Shown: one piece after another, positions 51,843 through 60,595 of the stretch
How positions within the stretch are numbered: position 1 is the first letter of the stretch
Layout: every line of letters begins with the position of its first letter
Source: Deltaproteobacteria bacterium
GTDB lineage: Bacteria > Desulfobacterota > Binatia > UBA9968
NCBI GenBank assembly: GCA_016874755.1
Contig: VGTH01000006.1
Span: 105,564-169,563 of the forward strand
Length of the DNA: 64,000 bases
Direction of reading: 5' to 3'
Made by a program: the position numbers and the translations under genes
Notes under the pieces: generated by a model
Database searches by the model: none
What the model saw: the letters and a program-made list of their open reading frames with translations, nothing else
Told to the model about the DNA's origin: nothing

Positions 51843-52307
51843 GTGAGAGCAACCCTCATGGCCCTTGCTAGGTTTTTCAGCAGGCGCAAAGCGGAAAGCG
51901 TTCCCGAGCAATCGAGCTTGAGGGACCGGATCGTTTTCGCCATCGAGACCTATCTGCGCGTGCGCGGCATCAACGAGCTGATGTTGCGCGACACCGTGTT
52001 GGTGGTGCGCAAAGATTTTCAGTCTTTCATGATGCATACCGGGCAAGAGCTGGAAAATGCCGACGAAATCCTTGGCGTGTACCGGCTCCAAGACGCCGAT
52101 TGCTTTGCTGAGTTTAAGAAAATCTATACCGATCCGCTGCTGCGTTCCGCAGCCCTCGGCAAGATAACCCTGGGCCATTTGGCCGATCAGCTCGCCGATC
52201 AAATCATGCAGCAATGCGCCGCTGCGCGCGCCCAAGCCGATCAACTGGCTCACTCACCAAAAGAGCAGTTGATGCTGTCAGCCCCCGTAACTGTCGAGAC
52301 CAAGTGA
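51843..52307 (+). CDS. Conserved-looking protein of unknown function
   Basis: The 154-residue protein is helical and charged: RRKAESVPEQSSLRDRIVFA, ETYLRVRGINELMLRDTVLV, MHTGQELENADEILGVYRLQ and LGHLADQLADQIMQQCAAAR. No signal peptide or membrane segment is seen. I do not recognise it. It lies between pgeF (divergent) and the large Aas-type gene, after a 245-base gap. The GTG at 51843 or the ATG at 51858 could be the start. Confidence 0.55.
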   Translation: MRATLMALARFFSRRKAESVPEQSSLRDRIVFAIETYLRVRGINELMLRDTVLVVRKDFQSFMMHTGQELENADEILGVYRLQDADCFAEFKKIYTDPLLRSAALGKITLGHLADQLADQIMQQCAAARAQADQLAHSPKEQLMLSAPVTVETK

Positions 52308-52502
52308 GTTCGACACACTGGTGTCAGCTCAACGCCCAGCGAAATCTGCGGCGGTTTTTTGACAGTCTTGCGGCGCTGGTTCGCCTAAAGTAGCCCGCAC
52401 CTCCGGTATTGTTTCCGCCTTTTCCGCGCCCTGCCCGCGCCCAACTCTTGCATTGTTTGGCTAAATAGCCAGAAGATAGCAGATACTCTACAATGGTCCG
52501 TT

Positions 52503-55500
52503 ATGGCCGAGGGTCATTACAGTCAAACACTTAAGCAGCCGGGATTCTTCGCGTTTTTTTGCACGCAGTTTCTCGGCGCGTTTAACGACAACTTCTATAA
52601 GATGGTTGTTTCGTTGGTCGCATTAAATGCGGTCGCCAACGGCGCCGGCAACTACTATGTCGATTTGATCGCCTTCCTGTTTATCCTGCCCTCGGCGCTT
52701 TTCTCCGGGTACGCCGGCCATCTGGCCGATGTTTACAGCAAGAAAAAAGTTTTGGTTGCGGTCAAGGTCTTCGAGATTGTTGTCATGGCGCTGGCGATCG
52801 GCGGCTTCATCGTACAACAAATTCAGCCCATGCTGGTGATCGTGTTTCTCATGGGCCTGCATTCGGCGATCTTCAGCCCGGCAAAGTACGGCATTCTGCC
52901 GGAGATGCTCCCCGACAAAGAGCTTTCGCGCGGCAACGGGCTGCTCGAAATGAGCACGTTTATCGCGATCATCCTCGGCACATCTCTGGGCGGCGCGGTC
53001 TACTCTTCGTGGAAACATGAATTGCCCTGGGTAGGCGTGAGCATGGTCGCCATCGCGATCTTGGGCACGCTGACAAGTTTGGCGATCACCCAGGTGCCGC
53101 CCTCCGGCAATTCAAAGCGCTTCAACGCCAACCCCTTCGGCGAGATTTGGCACGGCACCGCTCGGCTGCTCAGCGACAAAGCGCTTTGGTACACCGTGCT
53201 CGGCATTTCCTATTTTTGGTTTCTCGGCGCGCTGGTACAGCTCGACATGCTGTTCTTCGGCAAAGAGCTACTCGGCCTCGACGAGTTTCACATTGGCCTG
53301 CTCGGCACTTTCCTCGCCATCGGCATTGGCATCGGCAGCCTCGCCGCCGGCCGCCTGTCAGGCGACCACATCGAGCTCGGACTGGTGCCGCTGGGCTCGA
53401 TCTTGATGGGTCTTTGTTTGTTGCTGGTCGCCTATTCCGCTTCGTCGTATGCCTGGACATCATTCGCGCTGATCTTGCTGGGTTTCTCCGGCGGATTGTT
53501 TGCCGTGCCGCTCAATGCCTTGCTGCAACAGCGCAGCAGCAAGGAAGAAAAAGGCCGGCTCATCGCGACTAACAATTTTTTCAACACCGTGGGGATCGCC
53601 CTGGCGGCCGCCAGCCACTGGCTGCTGAAGAGTGTGCTGCAACTAACACCAGATCAAATCATCGCGACTATTGGCGTGATCACGCTGGTGGGCACGGCGG
53701 TGACACTTTATCTTCTGCCGGATTATGTCACACGCTTCCTGCTCTGGTTGTTGATGCACACGTTTTATCGCATCCGCTACGTCGGCGCGGAAAATCTTCC
53801 CGCCGATCGCCCGGCCCTATTGGTTTCCAACCACGTGTCGTTCGTCGACGCGCTGCTCATCGGCGGAGCGCTGCCGCGCTTTGTCCGCTTCATGCTGCAC
53901 CGCGACATCTACGATCTCAAATGGCTGCGCTGGTTCTTCCGGTTGATGCGCTGCATCCCCGTGTCGGCGACCAACCGGCGCGACATCGTCGAGTCGCTCA
54001 AGAAGGCCCGCGAAGAGCTCGCCGCCGGCAATGTGGTCTGCATCTTTGCCGAAGGCGCGATCACCCGCACCGGCCACATCCTGCCATTTAAACGAGGCTT
54101 TGAAAAAATCGTCCAGGGCGCCGACATTCCGATTATCCCCGTGCACCTCGATCAACTCTGGGGCAGCATTTTCAGCTTCGCCGGCGGCCGTTTTTTCTGG
54201 AAGTGGCCCAAGCGCGTTCCCCATCCGGTAACGGTTTCGTTTGGCAAGCCGGTGCCGCCCAATGCGACAGTCCCGCAAGTGCGCCAAGCGGTCTTGGAGC
54301 TGGAAAGTAATGCCGCGCAGTATCGCCGCCACCCGCGCGACCGGCTCCACTTGCGCTTCATCCAGATGGCCAAACGCCGCTGGTTTTCTTTCTGCATGGC
54401 GGACACCACGGGCACCGAGTTGAATTTTGGCAAAACTTTGATCGGCAGCCGTCTGATGGCGCAGTGGGTGCGGCGTCACTGCGGCGACGAAAAAATGGTC
54501 GGCGTTATCCTGCCCTCCTCCGTCGGCGGCGCGCTGGCCAATATCGCCGTGCTGCTCGCCGGCAAGATTCCGGTCAACCTGAACTTCACCGCCGGCCGCG
54601 AGGCAATGCAGTCGGCGGTCGAACAGTGCGGCATCAAGACTATTCTCACCTCGAGAATTTTTCTCAGCAAAGCCAGCTTGGAAAAACTCGACGGCATGGT
54701 CTTCCTCGAAGAAGTGCGCAAAGAATTTTCCGGCGCGCAGAAAATCGCCACGCTCTTGAGCTCCTTGCTGCTGCCGTCGCGCTGCTTGGCCTGGCTCCAT
54801 CGCAGCGGCCAAACAGCCAACGACTTGGCAACCATCATCTTTTCCAGCGGCAGCACCGGCACGCCCAAGGGCGTCATGCTGTCGCATCACAATATTCTTT
54901 CGAACGTCGAAGCCATCACCCAGGTCATTCATTTCACCCGCGACGACAAGATCATGGGCGTCTTGCCGTTTTTTCATTCCTTTGGTTTTACCGGCACGCT
55001 GTGGCTGCCCCTGCTCGGCGGGTTTGGCGTGGTCTATCACCCCAACCCGATGGATGCGAAAACAATCGGTGAGACCGTCGAGAAATACAAAGCAACCCTG
55101 CTGATCAGCACGCCAACTTTCTACGCCGGCTATCTGCGCCGCTGCACCAAGGAAGAGTTCGCCAGTGTCCGCTACGCGATCGCCGGCGCCGAGCGCCTGC
55201 GCGAGGCCATCGCTAAAGGCTACAAAGAAAAGTATGGCTTCGATCTTCTCGAAGGCTACGGCTGCACCGAGTTGGCACCGGTGGTGGCGGTCAATCTCCC
55301 CGATGTGATTGACGGTGTCGAAAAACAAATCGGCCATAAGCCGGGCACCGTCGGTCATCCGATACCCGGCGTCTCGGCAAAGATCATCGATCCCGACACC
55401 GAAGCGCCGCTGCCCAACGGAGAGGCGGGCTTGCTATTGATCAAGGGTCCCAACGTCATGGTTGGCTATCTCGGCCAGCCGGAGCTGACCCAGCAGGTCA

Positions 55501-55898
55501 TGCGCGACGGCTGGTACATCACCGGCGACATCGCGGCCATCGACGAGGACGGCTTTATCAAGATCACCGACCGGCTGTCGCGTTTTAGCAAGATCGGCGG
55601 CGAGATGGTGCCGCACATGAAAGTTGAAGAGATGATCAACGCGGTGCTCGGTGACGCTGCGGCCGTCGTCACCGCGGTGGCTGACGAGCAAAAAGGCGAG
55701 AAGCTCGTCGCCTTCTATGTGCGCGACGGTATCAGCAGCGACGAGCTCTGGAAGAAACTCAACGACAGCGATTTACCCAAGCTTTGGATCCCGAAGCGAG
55801 AAAATCTCTATCCCATCGACACCCTGCCGCTGCTCGGTTCCGGCAAAGTCGATCTGAAGAAAATCAAAGTCATGGCCCAAGAAAACGATAAGGTCTAA
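52503..55898 (+). CDS. aas: Three-part LplT-PlsC-Aas protein: lysophospholipid carrier, acyltransferase and acyl-ACP synthetase
   Basis: The 1131-residue protein joins three units. Residues about 1-410 form a 12-helix MFS carrier of the LplT type (GFFAFFCTQFLGAFNDNFYK). Residues about 430-630 are a PlsC acyltransferase with NHVSFVDALL (His444, HX4D) and FAEGAITRTGHI. Residues about 640-1131 are an AMP-forming acyl-activating enzyme with FSSGSTGTPKGVMLSH (from 781), YGCTELAPVV and TGDIAAIDEDGFIKITDRL. In E. coli Aas has the last two and LplT is separate; here they are one chain. It should import lysophospholipid and re-acylate it. It is coupled to the PlsY remnant, with 1 base between. Confidence 0.9.
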   Translation: MAEGHYSQTLKQPGFFAFFCTQFLGAFNDNFYKMVVSLVALNAVANGAGNYYVDLIAFLFILPSALFSGYAGHLADVYSKKKVLVAVKVFEIVVMALAIGGFIVQQIQPMLVIVFLMGLHSAIFSPAKYGILPEMLPDKELSRGNGLLEMSTFIAIILGTSLGGAVYSSWKHELPWVGVSMVAIAILGTLTSLAITQVPPSGNSKRFNANPFGEIWHGTARLLSDKALWYTVLGISYFWFLGALVQLDMLFFGKELLGLDEFHIGLLGTFLAIGIGIGSLAAGRLSGDHIELGLVPLGSILMGLCLLLVAYSASSYAWTSFALILLGFSGGLFAVPLNALLQQRSSKEEKGRLIATNNFFNTVGIALAAASHWLLKSVLQLTPDQIIATIGVITLVGTAVTLYLLPDYVTRFLLWLLMHTFYRIRYVGAENLPADRPALLVSNHVSFVDALLIGGALPRFVRFMLHRDIYDLKWLRWFFRLMRCIPVSATNRRDIVESLKKAREELAAGNVVCIFAEGAITRTGHILPFKRGFEKIVQGADIPIIPVHLDQLWGSIFSFAGGRFFWKWPKRVPHPVTVSFGKPVPPNATVPQVRQAVLELESNAAQYRRHPRDRLHLRFIQMAKRRWFSFCMADTTGTELNFGKTLIGSRLMAQWVRRHCGDEKMVGVILPSSVGGALANIAVLLAGKIPVNLNFTAGREAMQSAVEQCGIKTILTSRIFLSKASLEKLDGMVFLEEVRKEFSGAQKIATLLSSLLLPSRCLAWLHRSGQTANDLATIIFSSGSTGTPKGVMLSHHNILSNVEAITQVIHFTRDDKIMGVLPFFHSFGFTGTLWLPLLGGFGVVYHPNPMDAKTIGETVEKYKATLLISTPTFYAGYLRRCTKEEFASVRYAIAGAERLREAIAKGYKEKYGFDLLEGYGCTELAPVVAVNLPDVIDGVEKQIGHKPGTVGHPIPGVSAKIIDPDTEAPLPNGEAGLLLIKGPNVMVGYLGQPELTQQVMRDGWYITGDIAAIDEDGFIKITDRLSRFSKIGGEMVPHMKVEEMINAVLGDAAAVVTAVADEQKGEKLVAFYVRDGISSDELWKKLNDSDLPKLWIPKRENLYPIDTLPLLGSGKVDLKKIKVMAQENDKV

Positions 55899-55899
55899 C

Positions 55900-56396
55900 A
55901 TGGTGGTGGACGTTCTCCTCGTCGTATTTGCTTACGCGCTGGGCTGTTTTACGACCGGCTATTATCTGGCGCGTTGGCGGTCTGGAGCGCGCGTCTTTGC
56001 CACTTGCCGCCTGCCTGGGTGGTCGCTTGCATGGTGGCGGTGGTGGCTGGCCATATTTGGCCCGTTCAGCTTGGCTTCCGCGGCGGCAAAGCGGTCGCCA
56101 CGCTACTCGGCACGCTGCTCGGCTTCGACTACAACATCCTCGTGCTGCTGCTCCTGACCGCGGCCGTCCTGCATCTGACCAACAAGAATTTGAACCTGAG
56201 CGGCCTCTCGGCCGTAGCTCTGATATCGGTGTTCGGCGCCATCCTGCGCCACCCATGGTTAGAAGTCGTGGGGCTGACGGTGCTTGTGATCATCGTCTTG
56301 CAAGCGCACCGCGACGAGATTCGCGAAATTCTTGCCGGCTACGGCTATTTGAAATCCGGGCCTGAGATCAAGCGCTGGTGTATTGTCTCGCGCTGA
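55900..56396 (+). pseudogene. plsY: PlsY-type glycerol-3-phosphate acyltransferase with an internal deletion
   Basis: One frame begins VVDVLLVVFAYALGCFTTGY and YLARWRSG, the start of PlsY. In another phase the sequence resumes with GALAVWSARLCHLPPAWVVA, GHIWPVQLGFRGGKAVATLL and so on to 56396, the rest of PlsY with its second motif. The central motif with GSGN...NVGR, about 35-40 residues, is missing and the frame changes at GGCGCGTTGGCGG (55968-55980). A deletion between two short direct repeats is the simplest explanation. The rest of the protein is intact. Either the gene is dead or the assembly dropped a segment. Confidence 0.8.
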
Positions 56397-56440
56397 TTGT
56401 GCTTTATGGCAAATTCCTAGCTTGAGACCGGCGGGAGATT

Positions 56441-56535
56441 TTCACCACGAAGGGCACGAAGTACACGAAGGTAAGAGAAGAAATAATAGTAACTTCTTTC
56501 CGAACTTCGTGTCCCCTTGTGATCTTCGTGGTGAA
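56441..56535. repeat. CACGAAGG-unit inverted repeat, copy 3
   Basis: TTCACCACGAAGGGCACGAAG and CTTCGTGTCCCCTTGTGATCTTCGTGGTGAA are inverse arms that start and end with the exact complement TTCACCACGAAG / CTTCGTGGTGAA. It separates the PlsY remnant from the fusion gene and can fold into a long hairpin. Confidence 0.78.
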
Positions 56536-56597
56536 AAACCAACGAGCGCATTTGAACAAAAAACACGCTTATTAATGCGACACTACACTAGCTAACC

Positions 56598-58478
56598 TTG
56601 CAAACGGAGGATGGCGTGATCAGCGATGCAAGAATACGTGCCATATTCGACCGGGCGACTGCCGAATTTGCCGACTCGGCAGAATACCGCGAGCTGACCT
56701 CCGGCACAGCCACGCGCGATTTCGCGTTCGAATTCATCCGCAATGTTTTTCGCACCCACTATCTTTCATCGCACATCGTCGCTCTCTGCTTCGCCGCCCT
56801 GCCGTCGCAGGCCGCGGCGCTGCTGCGCGAAAATCTCCTGGAAGAAATGGGCCACTCCGAAGACGAGCCGCCGCATTCGGCACTGCTCCTGAAACTCGCC
56901 GAGGGAGTTGGTTTTTCACAGGCGGAGATCGCCGGCTTGATCGACGACGCGCGCCGGCAAGTCAGTCTCTTTTGCGCCAGCCGCGTGCCGCTGGCGACGC
57001 TGCGCGAGATTTGCCTGGCCGTGCTGCTCGAAACCATGTCCTTTGAGTTCATGCTGTCGCGCTGTTCGAGTCAAATTCATAAAGTTTTGCACGAGTCCTA
57101 CGGCATTCCCAAAGAAGCCTTGCAATGGTTCGAGCTCCATTCCGAAGTCGACATCCGCCACGCCGAAGAGGGGCTCACGGTGATCCGTGATTATCTGGAC
57201 TTTCATCAAATCGGCGATGCGACTTTTGAGCTGATTCAGCGCAACGGCCTGAGCCAGGTTTTTACTCGGCACTATTTCCCAGCCCAATCGCAAGCGGTGG
57301 AGCAGACTCGGCAGTCGGCGCGCAGCGGCGCTGCGATCGAGGCGCTGACGATTTACCGATTGAAAATCCCGTTCCGCCAAACTTTCACTCACGCCACCCA
57401 GAGCCGCGACGACAGCGACGCGATTATCGTCAAGCTCAAGGGCTCCAACGGTGAGACCGGCTACGGCGAAGCCCTGCCTCGGCCCTATGTCACCGGCGAA
57501 ACAACCCAATCGATGGTTGCGCGCGTGCGCGAGCACTTGGCGCCACAGATTTTTTCCAAGCCCTGGACGCCGGGTTGGCGCACTTTCGACGACCTGGCTG
57601 CCGTACAGCAAGAATGGACGGCGAGTGAACGCGCCGAAGTCATCGCCTGGAACGCGGCCTTCTGCGCCGCCGAGCTGGCGCTGCTCGACTGGGGCGTCAA
57701 ATCACTGCGCGTGGCGCTGACAGACTTCCTTCCACCCGCGCGCAACCAAGTTGTCTACAGCGGCGTGATTTCCGCCGACGATCCCAAGCAAGCTGGAGCG
57801 CTGGCCAAGCGCATGGTGCAGCTCGGCATCCGGCAGATCAAAGTCAAAGTTGGCACGGAAGCGGACGCGGCCCGGCTCGAGGCGGTCAGGAAAATCGTCG
57901 GTGACGATGTCGAGCTGCGCGCCGATGCCAACGGAGTTTGGAATGCAGCGCAAGCGGTGGCGCAGCTGCAGCAGTTGCGGCCGTTCAAAATTGCCGTCAT
58001 TGAGCAGCCCGTTGCGGCCAACGATCTTACCGGCATGAAACAAGTGCGCCAGCAAACCGGCATCGCGGTCATGGCTGACGAATCGCTGGTGACCCTGGCG
58101 CAGGCAAAGCAACTCATCGCACAAGGCGGCTGCGACTATTTCAACATTCGCCTGTCGAAGAACGGCGGTATCACTGGCAGCTTGGCGATTGCGAAACTGG
58201 CGCAAGAAGCCAGCATCAAGATTCAAGTCGGCGCCCAGGTGGGCGAGACCGGCATACTCTCAGCGGCCGGCCGGGCCTTGGCGGCGCATGTTCCAGGGTT
58301 GCACTATGCCGAAGGCTCCTTCGGCACCTGGCTCCTCACAGAAGACATTACGTTCGAAGATGTTGCCTTCGGCTACGCCGGCGTCGCGCCGCTGCTCAAA
58401 AGCCGCGGCTTGAGCGTAACCGTCAAAGACGACGTGCTGGAGCGGCTCGCCGTCGAAAAGATCGAGTTAAAGCGCTGA
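56598..58478 (+). CDS. Fusion of a heme-oxygenase-like di-iron oxidase domain and an enolase-superfamily domain
   Basis: The 626-residue protein has two domains. Residues 1-235 are all-helical, with E82/E83-H86, E145 and H181-x3-D185-x2-H188; the last spacing is that of the di-iron enzyme CADD and HDO relatives (PqqC/UndA-like fold). Residues 245-620 are enolase-superfamily, muconate-lactonizing subgroup: capping domain, K415-x-K417, D443 and N445, E469, D494. The usual second catalytic Lys is Arg518 (NIRLSKNGG), and GAQVGETGILSAAGR follows. The start codon TTG at 56598 is read as Met; an inner GTG is possible. The two domains may act in sequence on one substrate. The GH3 gene follows after 4 bases. 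Confidence 0.8.
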   Translation: MQTEDGVISDARIRAIFDRATAEFADSAEYRELTSGTATRDFAFEFIRNVFRTHYLSSHIVALCFAALPSQAAALLRENLLEEMGHSEDEPPHSALLLKLAEGVGFSQAEIAGLIDDARRQVSLFCASRVPLATLREICLAVLLETMSFEFMLSRCSSQIHKVLHESYGIPKEALQWFELHSEVDIRHAEEGLTVIRDYLDFHQIGDATFELIQRNGLSQVFTRHYFPAQSQAVEQTRQSARSGAAIEALTIYRLKIPFRQTFTHATQSRDDSDAIIVKLKGSNGETGYGEALPRPYVTGETTQSMVARVREHLAPQIFSKPWTPGWRTFDDLAAVQQEWTASERAEVIAWNAAFCAAELALLDWGVKSLRVALTDFLPPARNQVVYSGVISADDPKQAGALAKRMVQLGIRQIKVKVGTEADAARLEAVRKIVGDDVELRADANGVWNAAQAVAQLQQLRPFKIAVIEQPVAANDLTGMKQVRQQTGIAVMADESLVTLAQAKQLIAQGGCDYFNIRLSKNGGITGSLAIAKLAQEASIKIQVGAQVGETGILSAAGRALAAHVPGLHYAEGSFGTWLLTEDITFEDVAFGYAGVAPLLKSRGLSVTVKDDVLERLAVEKIELKR

Positions 58479-58482
58479 GCGG

Positions 58483-60150
58483 ATGGACCCTGCATTTCAA
58501 GCCGCCCTCGCTGCGAACCGCAACGCCTGGCGTCTGTTTCACGAACAGACCGGCGCACCCAAACAGTCGCAAGAAGATGTACTTCTCAGACTCATACGGC
58601 AAAATCAGCAAACCGCTTTCGGTCATGAGCACGGCTTCGCCAGCATCAAGAGCATACGCGACTATCGCAAACAGGTGCGGATTGCCGATTACGAGCGTTT
58701 TCGCTCCTACATCGATGACCTGAAAACCGGCGCGCAAAACATCCTAACCGACGAGCCGCCGCTGATGTTCACCATGACCAGCGGCAGCACCGGCGAACCG
58801 AAACTCATTCCAGTCACCGAATCGACGCGCGCATCCCACGCCGCGCTTACACAGCTTTGGTACGGCCGCGCCTTTGCGGACCATCCCACCTGCGCCACAG
58901 GCAAAGTTTTCGGCCTCGTCGGCGCCGCCGAGGAAGGGCGCACACCGGGCGGCATTCCCTACGGCGCCGCCTCGGGTTTGATTTACCGATCGAGCCCCGG
59001 CTGGATTCAGCAGGCACACGCCCTGCCCTACGAGATCGCCGAGATCAAAGACTTCGAAGCGAAGTATTATGTCGCGATGCGTCTTGGGCTGGAACAAAAC
59101 GTGACGTTCCTCGGCACGCCCAATCCAAGCACGATCCTGCGCTTAGTCGAATGCGCCAATCGCTACAAACAGGACATTCTCAAAGACATTCACGACGGCA
59201 GTCTCGCCGCGCGTTTTGATATTGCCGGTGATATCCGAGCCGCAATCGCGTCGAGAGTCTCTCCCAACCGGCAACGCGCCCTAGAGCTGGAAGCGCTGAT
59301 GCGCGGTGAGGAAGGACTGCGGCCCAAAGCCTATTGGCCCAATCTGGGGCTCATTGGCTGCTGGAAGGGCGGCAGCGTCGGTGTGCGTCTGAAGGAATTT
59401 GAAATGTGGTTCGGCCCAGACATGCCAGTACGCGACCTTGGCTACATGGCAAGCGAAGCACAGATGTCGCTGCCGATCAGCGACAACGCCTCAGCCGGCA
59501 TTTTGGCGATCGCGACCAATTTCTACGAATTCATCCCAGAGTCAGAGATGGGCAGCGCGCATCCAGTGACGCTGACCGCCGACGCACTGGAAATCGGCGT
59601 GGACTATTATTTAATTCTCACCACCGCCAGCGGCCTGTATCGCTACGACATCAACGATATCGTCCGCGTCACCGACTTTTACGAAAAGACGCCGGTCATC
59701 GAGTTTTTGCGCAAGGGCCGCGACGTCACCAACATCACCGGCGAAAAGCTGCACGTTAACCAAGTGATACAGGCACTGAAACAGGCCCAGGAAACGAGCC
59801 ATGTCTCCGTGCACCGCTTCCATGCCAGCGCCGATGTCGCACAATCGCGCTACGTCTTTGCGGTGGAGACCGACGCAGCCGCGAATCCGCAAACGCTGCT
59901 AGGCTTCATCGGCGAGCTCGACGCCCAGCTCGGCAGATTAAATGTGGAATATGCCCAAAAACGCCAATCGCAGCGACTCAAGCCACCCACACTGTGGGTA
60001 ATGAAACCCGGATGGTTTGAGCGCAAAATGGCTGCCGCCCTGCAGCGCGGTGCGCGCGACAGCCAGTTCAAAGCCCAGCTGCTCAGCACAACGCTTGAGC
60101 CGACCGAAGAAATCTTGAGCGTGGTCGAAGCCAAGCACTCTGCGCCATGA
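58483..60150 (+). CDS. GH3-type acyl-acid amido synthetase (acyl-adenylating)
   Basis: The 555-residue protein has the GH3 fold with motifs FTMTSGSTGEPKLIPVT (ATP loop), DLGYMASEAQMSLPI and LYRYDINDIVRVTDFYEKTP and GRDVTNITGEKLHVNQV. In plants GH3 enzymes link carboxylic acids such as auxin or jasmonate to amino acids through an acyl-adenylate. Bacterial members are poorly known and often sit in lipid or natural-product clusters. It starts 4 bases after the fusion gene and overlaps the membrane protein gene, so translation is coupled. It probably uses the product of the fusion enzyme or a fatty acid. Substrates unknown. Confidence 0.9.
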   Translation: MDPAFQAALAANRNAWRLFHEQTGAPKQSQEDVLLRLIRQNQQTAFGHEHGFASIKSIRDYRKQVRIADYERFRSYIDDLKTGAQNILTDEPPLMFTMTSGSTGEPKLIPVTESTRASHAALTQLWYGRAFADHPTCATGKVFGLVGAAEEGRTPGGIPYGAASGLIYRSSPGWIQQAHALPYEIAEIKDFEAKYYVAMRLGLEQNVTFLGTPNPSTILRLVECANRYKQDILKDIHDGSLAARFDIAGDIRAAIASRVSPNRQRALELEALMRGEEGLRPKAYWPNLGLIGCWKGGSVGVRLKEFEMWFGPDMPVRDLGYMASEAQMSLPISDNASAGILAIATNFYEFIPESEMGSAHPVTLTADALEIGVDYYLILTTASGLYRYDINDIVRVTDFYEKTPVIEFLRKGRDVTNITGEKLHVNQVIQALKQAQETSHVSVHRFHASADVAQSRYVFAVETDAAANPQTLLGFIGELDAQLGRLNVEYAQKRQSQRLKPPTLWVMKPGWFERKMAAALQRGARDSQFKAQLLSTTLEPTEEILSVVEAKHSAP

Positions 60151-60569
60151 CCAAGCACGGCGCGATTCTCGCGCTCCTAACCTTGCTCTTTTCGCTGCGC
60201 GTCCTCGGCCAAATGCTGGTGGCATTTTTCGGCGTCGCCTGGCTGCCGCCGATGCCAGCGTGGTTTTCCGGATTGATTCCCTACCCGACGCTGCTCACGA
60301 TCCAGCTCGTGATGCTCATATTGATGACTAAGATCGTGCGAGATGTTTGGCGCGGCGACGGCTTTTTCGCGCGCACACCCTCGCTCCGCGGTCCGCGGTT
60401 TCTAGTTGCTTTTAGTGCGCTGTACGCTGCATCAATGGTTGCACGATACGTGATCACCATGGCGTCGTATCCTGAAATGCGCTGGTTCGGCGGCGCCATT
60501 CCGATCTCGTTTCACTTCGTATTGGCAGGGTTTCTCTTTGTTTTAGGTCGCTACTACGGCCGCTCGTGA
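60147..60569 (+). CDS. Small membrane protein of the aas/GH3 cluster
   Basis: The 140-residue protein has four hydrophobic helices (about 5-25, 48-68, 87-107 and 120-137) with LLTLLFSLRVLGQMLVAFFG at its start. The ATG at 60147 overlaps the stop of the GH3 gene (ATGA). It has no family I recognise. By position it ends the operon and might anchor or carry the product of the GH3 enzyme. Confidence 0.7.
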   Translation: MTKHGAILALLTLLFSLRVLGQMLVAFFGVAWLPPMPAWFSGLIPYPTLLTIQLVMLILMTKIVRDVWRGDGFFARTPSLRGPRFLVAFSALYAASMVARYVITMASYPEMRWFGGAIPISFHFVLAGFLFVLGRYYGRS

Positions 60570-60595
60570 ACGCGAAGAGTGCCATCAACACCCTG

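Noticed and set aside
53817..55358. 513-codon minus-strand frame opposite the aas gene
   Set aside because: The plus strand encodes three recognised domains over the whole length. The opposite frame has no motif and is an effect of high GC at codon position three.
41254..56535. CRISPR array formed by the CACGAAG repeats
   Set aside because: The copies are 6-9 kb apart and palindromic within themselves, with no regularly spaced spacers and no cas gene.
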